Part shown: piece after piece, positions 6,734 to 11,634 of the stretch | How the letters are laid out: each line of letters begins with the position of its first letter | Position numbering within the stretch: the stretch's first letter is position 1 | NCBI GenBank assembly: GCA_028872645.1 | Contig: JAPKDK010000074.1 | Coordinates: 1 to 11,634, forward strand | From: Verrucomicrobiota bacterium | GTDB lineage: Bacteria > Verrucomicrobiota > Verrucomicrobiia > Limisphaerales > UBA1100 | Reading direction: 5' to 3' | Length of the DNA: 11,634 nt | Translations under genes and position numbers: made by a program | Notes under the pieces: generated by a model | Told to the model about the DNA's origin: nothing | Databases searched by the model: none | What the model saw: the letters and a program-made list of their open reading frames with translations, nothing else

Positions 6734-7513
6734 ATGATTCACCCGACCGCTATCATCCACTCAAAAGCCGAACTGCACGAAACCGCCTTCGTGGGTCCAT
6801 ACGCGGTCATCGAGGCCGGGGTGACCGTGGGCGCGGGCTGCGAGATCGGGCCGCACGCGCATCTCACGGGCGAAACCACGCTCGGCAAAAACAATCGCAT
6901 CCACACTGGCGCGGTGATTGGCGATGCGCCGCAGGATTTGAAGTACAACGGTGAGCCGACGCGGCTGCGCATTGGCGATGATAATGTGATTCGAGAACAC
7001 GTCACGCTGCATCGTTCCAATTCGCCGGATGAGGACACGGTCATTGGAAGCCACAACTTTTTTATGGCGCACAGTCACGTGGGTCACAATGCGGTGGTGG
7101 GAGATCATAATATTTTTGCCAACGGCGCGCTCGTGGGCGGACACGCAGTGATTGCCGATCGCGTATTTCTTTCCGGGAACTGTGCGGTGCATCAGTTTGT
7201 GCGCATTGGCACGCTGTCGATGATGCAGGGCAACGCGGCGGTCAGTCAGGATTTGCCGCCCTTCACGGTGGTGTTCGGCGTGAACAAATTGTGTGGGCTC
7301 AACATCGTGGGCCTGCGCCGCGCGGGCATCGGAGTGGAGGAACGCACGGAATTAAAGGCAATTTATAGGCGCGTTTTTTTGGAAGGCGAAAAGGGGGCCG
7401 CGTTGCTCGCGGAGACCGTGGGTGCCCGCACGCGGGAATTACTGGAATTCATCGCCTCCAGCAAACGCGGCGTCTGTGCGCACGCCAGCCGCAAGGCGGC
7501 CGCCACGGACTAG
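6734..7513 (+). CDS. lpxA: Acyl-ACP--UDP-N-acetylglucosamine O-acyltransferase LpxA
   Basis: LpxA catalyses the first step of lipid A synthesis, transferring a 3-hydroxyacyl chain from ACP to the 3-OH of UDP-GlcNAc in the cytosol; it works as a left-handed beta-helix trimer. The 259-residue product has normal length. Hexapeptide repeats run from residue 1 to about 185. GDAPQDLKYNGEPTRL (63-78) and IREHVTLHR (86-94) are family motifs. The likely catalytic histidine is H118 in HVGHNAVVG. AVHQF at 151-155 and G166 in SMMQGNAAV align with the acyl-length ruler region, the glycine fitting longer chains as in E. coli. ATG at 6734 is chosen because MIHPTAIIH is the canonical beginning; upstream codons would only translate the palindromic repeat. 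It stands without lpxD, lpxC or fabZ. Its TAG overlaps the stop of the convergent gene. Confidence 0.95.
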   Translation: MIHPTAIIHSKAELHETAFVGPYAVIEAGVTVGAGCEIGPHAHLTGETTLGKNNRIHTGAVIGDAPQDLKYNGEPTRLRIGDDNVIREHVTLHRSNSPDEDTVIGSHNFFMAHSHVGHNAVVGDHNIFANGALVGGHAVIADRVFLSGNCAVHQFVRIGTLSMMQGNAAVSQDLPPFTVVFGVNKLCGLNIVGLRRAGIGVEERTELKAIYRRVFLEGEKGAALLAETVGARTRELLEFIASSKRGVCAHASRKAAATD

Positions 7514-8325
7514 GCAACGGCCACCAACGGCTTGCGGATCAACCGCCCTTGGAGGCGAATGCCGGGCAGGCGGGTTTCGGTGACCTTTGCGCTTTCGGCG
7601 GGTTTGGTTTCGTTGTCGAGCACGCCGTGTTGTTCGGCGTCGAATGCGGCGTCCGATTCCGCTTCAAACGCCACGAGCCCCACGCGTTTGGCGAGGTCGC
7701 GGCATTGGCTTTGGAAGGTGGCCATCGTTTGCATAAACGGCTCCTTGCCAGACGCGGCGGCGGAGCGTTCGAGGCGATATATCAAATCCAACTGGCCGAC
7801 TAGCGTGGCCGCCCAATCCTGTTCGGCGCGGCGCAGTTTTTCCACTTCGAGCTTGAGTGTGGCGTGTTCGTCGTTGCCGGCTTTGGCCATAAACTCGTGG
7901 TGCTCTTTCACCGTGGCGGCAATGCCGGAGGCGATCTCTTCGGCGAGCTGGGCGGTTTGGCCGGAGGATTCCTGCACAGCATTCCAGCGCTCGGTTGCTT
8001 CGGCGATTTGCGCGGCCACGCTTTCTATTTTGTTCACCTCCTTGGCCACGGTGGTGAGCTGGGCAATCTCCACCGCCTTGGCCTCGGCGCGGTACTCAAA
8101 ATAAAATGGCGCCACCGCAAACGCCGCGCCCAATCCGGCGCACACGAGAATGCTGATAATGTGCCATTGTTCGGCTGGGCCGGTGATGAGTGTGATGATC
8201 CAATAACCGAGCCCAATGAAAATAATATCGGCCAAGAGGAACGGCCATTTGGGAACGGCCACCGGCAACGGCAGCGCTCTGGGCAGGTTGGCCTTGCTTG
8301 GTTTTGTTTGGGAGCCCCTGTTCAT
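7510..8325 (-). CDS. Two-helix membrane protein with GrpE-like C-terminal domain
   Basis: I do not recognise a named gene, but the 271-residue protein has a clear architecture. A short proline-rich basic N-terminus precedes two transmembrane helices (about 28-48 and 55-76). A long charged, probably coiled-coil helix follows (about 80-170). Residues 205-271 resemble the GrpE head: AKRVGLVAFEAESDAAFDAEQH (212-233) parallels the GrpE segment ending in FDPxxH. PGIRLQGRLIRKPLVAVA (254-271) parallels its terminal GY-(x)2-GR-(x)-(L/I)R-(x)2-V-(x)VA strand region. If right, the GrpE-like part faces the cytoplasm and may act on a DnaK-type chaperone at the membrane. That function is inference. Start ATG 8325 is preferred over 8403 because the longer version would contain the divergent promoter candidate at 8381-8409. 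It has no ribosome-binding site that I can see. Its stop shares CTAG with the lpxA stop. Confidence 0.7.
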   Translation of the reverse strand: MNRGSQTKPSKANLPRALPLPVAVPKWPFLLADIIFIGLGYWIITLITGPAEQWHIISILVCAGLGAAFAVAPFYFEYRAEAKAVEIAQLTTVAKEVNKIESVAAQIAEATERWNAVQESSGQTAQLAEEIASGIAATVKEHHEFMAKAGNDEHATLKLEVEKLRRAEQDWAATLVGQLDLIYRLERSAAASGKEPFMQTMATFQSQCRDLAKRVGLVAFEAESDAAFDAEQHGVLDNETKPAESAKVTETRLPGIRLQGRLIRKPLVAVA

Positions 8326-8380
8326 TTCGGCGGCACGTTGCCCGCTTGGCGCGCCGAGGTCAACGCCAACCGTCCTCAGA

Positions 8381-8409
8381 TTGACACCGGGGCGGTCGCG
8401 CATTAATGT
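8381..8409 (+). promoter_or_regulatory. Promoter candidate for the fumarase-type operon, nearly leaderless
   Basis: A perfect -35 hexamer TTGACA (8381-8386) is followed after 17 bases by TAATGT (8404-8409), which keeps the most conserved -10 bases (T1, A2 and T6). The predicted start is about 8415-8417, only two to four bases before the ATG at 8419, so the 5' leader would be almost absent. It lies in the gap between this operon and the divergent GrpE-like gene. Confidence 0.45.
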
Positions 8410-8418
8410 GGCGGCGCA

Positions 8419-9297
8419 ATGGGTCCGTTGTTTGAATCACTAATTGAAATCATTCGGCGCACGTCGTCGGAGATTCCCGATGACGTTCAGCGCGCCATTC
8501 TCGCGGCGCTCGAAAACGAAAAGCAAGATACCATCGCCAAGAACGCGATGGAAATTATCGAACGCAATATCGTGTTGGCCAAGGAGAAATCCCAGCCGCT
8601 TTGTCAGGACACCGGCAGTGTGCTTTTTTATGTGGATTGTCCGGTGGGGTACGATCAAATGGAGTTTGCCGACGTCGCGCGCGCAGCGGTGACCGAAGCC
8701 ACCAAGCGAGGGTTTCTTCGGCAAAATTCTGTCGATTCCCTCACTGGAAAAAACGACGGCACCAACATCGGCCCGGGCGCGCCGACGTTTCATTTTCATC
8801 AAACCCGCGAGACGAATGTGACTGTGCGGCTGGTGCTCAAGGGTGGCGGCTGCGAAAATGTCGGCGCGCAATACTCGCTGCCGGACACGAAGCTCAACGC
8901 TAATCGCGATCTCGATGGCTGTCGCAAGGTTATCCTCGATGCCGTGCAACAAGCCCAAGGCAAGGGCTGCGGCCCGGGCATCCTCGGCGTGTGCATCGGC
9001 GGTGATCGAGCCACGGGCTATGAGCTTTCGAAAACACAGTTCCTGCGCAATCTCGATGACAAAAACGACAACGCCGAACTGGCCGCGTTGGAAACGGACA
9101 TTCACACCACCGCCAACAAACTCGGCATCGGCCCGATGGGCTTCGGCGGCAACACCACGTTGCTCGGCGTAAAAATCCGTGCTGCCAACCGCGTGCCGGC
9201 CTCCTATTTCGTCAGCGTCAGCTACATGTGCTGGGCCTTCCGCCGCCACGGCGCGGGATTGGACGAAGGGGGCGAAATCACGGAGTGGATTTACTAA
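8419..9297 (+). CDS. Class I fumarate hydratase (Fe-S hydro-lyase), alpha subunit
   Basis: This is the N-terminal catalytic subunit of the two-subunit, oxygen-sensitive [4Fe-4S] hydro-lyases that include class I fumarase and L-tartrate dehydratase (TtdA). It would interconvert fumarate and malate in the cytosol, in or beside the TCA cycle. The 292-residue product has LCQDTGSVLFYVD (61-73), KNDGTNIGPGAPTFHF (111-126), GGGCENVGAQYSLP (142-155) and GPGILGVCIGGDRATG (185-200). The three cluster-ligating cysteines are most likely C62, C145 and C192. The protein ends with the AFRRHG region expected in family members. The ATG at 8419 has no clear Shine-Dalgarno, and a good promoter lies just upstream. 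The beta subunit gene begins two bases after its stop codon. Fumarase is preferred over tartrate dehydratase as the commoner role, but sequence reading alone cannot settle the substrate. Confidence 0.92.
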   Translation: MGPLFESLIEIIRRTSSEIPDDVQRAILAALENEKQDTIAKNAMEIIERNIVLAKEKSQPLCQDTGSVLFYVDCPVGYDQMEFADVARAAVTEATKRGFLRQNSVDSLTGKNDGTNIGPGAPTFHFHQTRETNVTVRLVLKGGGCENVGAQYSLPDTKLNANRDLDGCRKVILDAVQQAQGKGCGPGILGVCIGGDRATGYELSKTQFLRNLDDKNDNAELAALETDIHTTANKLGIGPMGFGGNTTLLGVKIRAANRVPASYFVSVSYMCWAFRRHGAGLDEGGEITEWIY

Positions 9298-9298
9298 A

Positions 9299-9874
9299 AT
9301 GACGAATCTCACGACACCGATTACAGAAGAGCAGATTCGCGAACTGAAGGTTGGTGAATCGGTGGCGATTTCGGGGGTGGTGTTCACGGGGCGCGATGCA
9401 GTTCACAAATATTTGCACGAGGGGGGCGAGCTTCCCGAGGAAATGAATTTGGAAGGTAGCATTATTTATCACTGCGGGCCGGTGGTGATGAAGGATGAGA
9501 CCGGGGACTGGCAAGTGACGGCGGCAGGACCCACGACTTCCATTCGCGAGGAACCCTATCAAGCTGATATAATGAAAAAGTTCGGGGTGCGCGGCGTGAT
9601 TGGTAAGGGCGGGATGGGGCCCAAGACGCTCGCGGGTTGTGCGGAAAATGGCAGCGTGTATTTCCACGCTATCGGCGGCGCGGCGCAAGTGTTGGCCGAG
9701 CACATCACCCACGTGCGGAACGTGTATTTTCTGGAAGAGTTCGGAAGTCCCGAAGCGATTTGGGAACTGGAGGTGGATCAGTTTCCGGCGGTCGTCACGA
9801 TGGACAGCCACGGCAAATCACTGCACGCCGAAGTGGCTGAGGCGAGCCAAGCGGTGCTCGAAGAAAACCTTTAG
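9299..9874 (+). CDS. Class I fumarate hydratase (Fe-S hydro-lyase), beta subunit
   Basis: This 191-residue subunit completes the active site of the two-subunit hydro-lyase encoded with the preceding gene (TtdB/FumA C-terminal type). Motifs seen are GVVFTGRDAVHKYL (26-39), IYHCGPVV (56-63), AAGPTTSIREEPY (75-87), GVRGVIGKGGMG (96-107), YFHAIGGAAQVLA (121-133) and FGSPEAIWELEVDQFPAV (148-165). These regions bind the dicarboxylate substrate in relatives of known structure. ATG at 9299 starts one base after the upstream TAA, in line with the normal N-terminus of the family; upstream codons in this frame would overlap the alpha subunit and do not look like the family. No Shine-Dalgarno is obvious, so coupling to the alpha gene is likely. 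Its TAG overlaps the stop of convergent pyrB by four bases, and no terminator is visible between them. Confidence 0.92.
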   Translation: MTNLTTPITEEQIRELKVGESVAISGVVFTGRDAVHKYLHEGGELPEEMNLEGSIIYHCGPVVMKDETGDWQVTAAGPTTSIREEPYQADIMKKFGVRGVIGKGGMGPKTLAGCAENGSVYFHAIGGAAQVLAEHITHVRNVYFLEEFGSPEAIWELEVDQFPAVVTMDSHGKSLHAEVAEASQAVLEENL

Positions 9875-10809
9875 GCATTCATCTCGGCGTCCTTCCCGCC
9901 ATTCACCAAGTACAACACCGCCATGCGCACGGCGATGCCGTTGGTGACTTGTTCGAGAATCACGGCTTGGTCGCCATCGGCTAGTTCGCTTTCGATTTCC
10001 ACGCCACGATTCATTGGGCCGGGGTGCATTATGAGTGCATCGGGCTTGGCCTTGGCCAGTCGCGCGCGGTTGAGGCCGAAAAGGCGGGCGTATTCGTCGA
10101 TGCTGGGGAACATCGTCTTGCGTTGGCGTTCGTGCTGGATTCGCAGGAGGTTGATGACGTCGGCGTTGGCCAGGGCGTCATCCAAATCGTATGTGACTCG
10201 ACAGCCCATTTGTTCAAACACACGCGGCACGAGCGTGCTTGGCCCGCAGAGGGTGACGTTTGCGCCGAGCTTGCGCAGGGCCCAAAGGTTGGAGCGCGCG
10301 ACGCGGCTGAATAAAATGTCGCCGAGGATGGTGACGTTGAGTCCGGCGATGTCGCCTTTCTTTTCGCGGATGGTAAACACGTCGAGCAGCGCTTGCGTGG
10401 GATGTTCGTGCGCGCCATCGCCGGCGTTGACCACGTGGGCTTTGAGAAAGCGCGCGAGAAAGTGCGGCGCGCCGGCGGCTTTGTGGCGGATGATGATGAT
10501 GTCGGCATTGAGCGCTTCGAGCGTGCGCGCGGTGTCCTTGAGGCTCTCGCCTTTTTGGAATGATGAGGCATCGGTGGAAAAATTGATGATGTCCGCGCTC
10601 AATCGTTTTGCGGAAAGCTCGAAGCTCACGCGCGTACGGGTGGAGGGTTCCACGAAAAAATTCACCACCGTTTTACCTTGGAGCGCGGGGACCTTTTTGA
10701 TGTCGCGTTCGCCCACGGCTTTGAACTCACGCGCGGTGTCGAGCACGGTGGTGAGTTCCTCAGCGGTGAGGCTTTCGATGTCCAGCAGATGTTTACGATG
10801 CCAACTCAT
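9871..10809 (-). CDS. pyrB: Aspartate carbamoyltransferase catalytic subunit
   Basis: PyrB condenses carbamoyl phosphate with aspartate, the committed step of pyrimidine synthesis, acting as a cytosolic trimer. The 312-residue protein is complete. The carbamoyl-phosphate loop is EPSTRTR (54-60). SFQKGES (83-89) carries the lysine that reaches into the neighbouring subunit. Other motifs are HPTQALLDVFTI (136-147), GDILFSRVARSN (163-174), LLRIQHER (221-228) in the aspartate-binding region, and MHPGPMNRG (261-269). ATG at 10809 overlaps the pyrR TGA in an ATGA arrangement, so translation is likely coupled and both genes share the upstream attenuator. No pyrI regulatory-subunit gene and no pyrC follow on this strand. 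The operon ends tail to tail with the fumarase beta gene, the two stop codons overlapping. Confidence 0.97.
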   Translation of the reverse strand: MSWHRKHLLDIESLTAEELTTVLDTAREFKAVGERDIKKVPALQGKTVVNFFVEPSTRTRVSFELSAKRLSADIINFSTDASSFQKGESLKDTARTLEALNADIIIIRHKAAGAPHFLARFLKAHVVNAGDGAHEHPTQALLDVFTIREKKGDIAGLNVTILGDILFSRVARSNLWALRKLGANVTLCGPSTLVPRVFEQMGCRVTYDLDDALANADVINLLRIQHERQRKTMFPSIDEYARLFGLNRARLAKAKPDALIMHPGPMNRGVEIESELADGDQAVILEQVTNGIAVRMAVLYLVNGGKDAEMNA

Positions 10810-11348
10810 TGGGTTTTTAGGGTGACGGCGATGGGCGCGCCGGAATCGTTTGTGCGCACTTCCACGTGTTCGTCGGGATGGGTGGGGAGATTTTTGCCAA
10901 CGAAATCGGGGCGGATGGGTAGCTCGCGATGGCCGCGGTCAATAAGCACCGCCAACCGAATGCACTGGGGGCGGCCAAAGCTCATCACCGCATCGATGGA
11001 GGCGCGCACGGTGCGGCCGGTGCTGAGGACGTCGTCGATGAGCACGATGACTTTGTCCGCCAAATCGCCGGGCAATTCGGTGGGGCGCAGCTCGGCCATC
11101 GCGCGTTGGGAGAGATCATCGCGGTGCAAGCCCGGCTCCACGGAGCCCACGGCGACGGCTTGGCCGTAAATGCCGCCGAGCGTTTCGCTGAGCTGTTGCG
11201 CTAGCGCCACGCCGCCGCGTTGGATGCCCACAAGGATGACCACGCCGCCGTCGGTGTGGGCTTCGGCGATCTCGTTCGCCACGCGCCGCCAAGCACGCGC
11301 GAGGGCGTCGGCTTCAAGCACGGTGTGCGATGCGGATGGGTCAGCCAT
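10806..11348 (-). CDS. pyrR: PyrR: pyr mRNA-binding attenuation protein / uracil phosphoribosyltransferase
   Basis: PyrR senses UMP/UTP, binds a hairpin in pyr leader RNA and so favours transcription termination; many members also convert uracil plus PRPP to UMP. The 180-residue product has family length. GIQRGG (41-46) is the early substrate loop. GLHRDD (73-78) matches the usual LYRDD motif. The PRPP-binding signature is VIVLIDDVLSTGRT (100-113), and LIDRGHRELPIRPDFVGKNLPT (135-156) is a PyrR hallmark that separates it from other phosphoribosyltransferases. The ATG at 11348 directly follows the seven-T tract of the leader terminator, leaving no room for a normal Shine-Dalgarno. The PyrR-binding hairpin lies about 80 bases upstream, so the gene should be autoregulated. 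Its stop overlaps pyrB (ATGA). Confidence 0.96.
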   Translation of the reverse strand: MADPSASHTVLEADALARAWRRVANEIAEAHTDGGVVILVGIQRGGVALAQQLSETLGGIYGQAVAVGSVEPGLHRDDLSQRAMAELRPTELPGDLADKVIVLIDDVLSTGRTVRASIDAVMSFGRPQCIRLAVLIDRGHRELPIRPDFVGKNLPTHPDEHVEVRTNDSGAPIAVTLKTQ

Positions 11349-11400
11349 AAAAAAAGCCGCGCCGATTTCGCGTGCTTGTTTGCACGTGAATCCAACGCGG
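11349..11400 (-). terminator. Intrinsic terminator of the pyrRB attenuator
   Basis: On the minus strand a 19-base arm starting CCGCGTTGG (from 11400) pairs with a 19-base arm ending CGGCGCGG. The loop is AAACAA. Alignment by eye gives 17 pairs, three of them G-T wobbles, and two mismatches. The apical part CGTGC/GCACG is perfect. A C and seven T (11349-11355) follow, then the pyrR ATG. Position, stem and T-tract make this the attenuator's terminator. Confidence 0.85.
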
Positions 11401-11433
11401 ATAAAATCCGTTTAGTTTTATCATCGTCCTTGG
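11392..11433 (-). promoter_or_regulatory. Antiterminator of the pyrRB attenuator (competing fold)
   Basis: CCAA (11433-11430) can pair with TTGG (11395-11392), enclosing a perfect 7-bp stem GATAAAA/TTTTATC (11422-11400) with loop CTAAACGGA. This fold uses the 3' side of the PyrR-binding hairpin and the 5' arm of the terminator, so it excludes both, as an antiterminator must. Deduced by eye without energy calculation. Confidence 0.6.
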
Positions 11434-11458
11434 CGGCCTCGCGGGACCGCGTTAAAGG
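11428..11458 (-). promoter_or_regulatory. PyrR-binding anti-antiterminator hairpin in the pyrRB leader
   Basis: The minus-strand RNA contains CCUU (11458-11455) pairing with AAGG (11431-11428). After an internal loop, GCGG pairs with CCGC, with UCC-CGCGA-GG at the tip. This reproduces the known PyrR-binding site: a lower stem, a purine-containing internal loop and an upper stem capped by UCC-NGNGA-GG. UMP-bound PyrR should stabilise it, preventing the antiterminator and allowing termination before pyrR. It lies 12 bases after the stop of the upstream gene; I see no convincing promoter. Confidence 0.88.
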
Positions 11459-11469
11459 GCTTCAAAATT

Positions 11470-11634
11470 TCAAACACATTGCCGGGCAGCGTGTCGGCGT
11501 TTGCGCCACTGGGAGCGGTGCTTCAGCATCCATCCCGTGAGCGCTTCTTCGAAGCCAACATCGATGCCGACTTTCTCGGATTCAATCCACTTGTGCCGCA
11601 GGATCTCCTCGCGCTCCGCCAAAAATTCGCGGTA
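11470..11634 (-). CDS. C-terminal 54 residues of an unrecognised protein (5' end off the window)
   Basis: The frame is open from base 11634 to a TGA at 11472-11470. The fragment is rich in charged and aromatic residues, with the pattern LRHKWIESEKVGIDVGFEEA followed by LTGWMLKHRSQWRKRR and a short tail. It looks helical and soluble, with a basic end. The RHKW-(x)-ESEK-(x)-G-(x)-DxGFExA pattern reminds me of conserved C-terminal segments of uncharacterised bacterial proteins (possibly DUF4032-like), but I cannot assign a family. The clean codon pattern and the stop placed just before the pyr leader support a real gene. It is upstream of and co-directional with pyrRB, so pyrRB transcription could begin within or before it. 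Confidence 0.65.
   Translation of the reverse strand, partial: YREFLAEREEILRHKWIESEKVGIDVGFEEALTGWMLKHRSQWRKRRHAARQCV

Noticed and set aside
7488..7500. Perfect small hairpin GCCGC-AAG-GCGGC at the end of lpxA
   Set aside because: No T-tract follows on either strand and it lies inside coding sequence, so it is not supported as a terminator.
8348..8355. GGCGCGCC palindrome between the GrpE-like and fumarase genes
   Set aside because: An 8-bp GC palindrome is expected occasionally in GC-rich DNA, and nothing ties it to an operator.
8326..8403. A longer start (8403) for the GrpE-like gene, adding 26 residues
   Set aside because: The extra residues look non-conserved and would place the TTGACA promoter candidate of the divergent operon inside the coding region. 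ATG 8325 leaves a normal divergent spacer.

Overview
The window reads as a chromosomal housekeeping region of a Gram-negative bacterium, most likely from the PVC group and probably Verrucomicrobiota. This placement is inferred from gene content, protein flavour and the moderately GC-rich composition; no search was run. lpxA points to an LPS outer membrane. A PyrR-type pyrimidine attenuator, better known from Firmicutes, sits in the same genome. There are thirteen protein-coding genes, two of them cut by the window edges. I see no rRNA, tRNA, IS element, prophage or CRISPR array, and no gene-free stretch over 300 bases.

Left part (1-1844): uppP (minus strand, C-terminus off the edge) diverges from a NifS/IscS-type cysteine desulfurase. 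Then comes a 193-bp intergenic region (1845-2037) upstream of dnaN. It holds several same-orientation DnaA-box-like 9-mers and a short GC block. These are followed by an AT-rich tract with TAA-TAA-TAG triplets. This is the layout expected of a bacterial origin unwinding region, or of a DnaA-controlled dnaN promoter.

Centre (2038-7513): a tightly packed plus-strand run of dnaN, lspA, miaA, hflX, radC and lpxA. It covers the replication clamp, lipoprotein signal peptidase, tRNA modification, ribosome-associated GTPase, a JAMM-fold RadC protein and the first enzyme of lipid A synthesis. The radC-lpxA gap is filled by an imperfect palindrome rich in TTGG/CCAA that looks like a dispersed intergenic repeat.

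Right part (7510-11634): a minus-strand gene encodes a two-helix membrane protein whose C-terminal half resembles the GrpE nucleotide-exchange factor. It is followed by the two subunits of a class I [4Fe-4S] fumarase-type hydratase (plus strand), the pyrR-pyrB operon (minus strand), and the 3' end of an unrecognised gene. The leader of pyrR contains a textbook-like PyrR-binding hairpin, a plausible antiterminator and an intrinsic terminator whose U-tract touches the pyrR start codon.

The window is very compact. Four-base gene overlaps occur at miaA/hflX and pyrR/pyrB (start-stop), and at lpxA/GrpE-like and ttdB-like/pyrB (stop-stop, convergent). Many starts lack a Shine-Dalgarno sequence, and two promoter candidates would yield nearly leaderless transcripts. 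The items most worth following up are the origin-like region before dnaN, the pyr attenuator and the membrane-bound GrpE-like protein.
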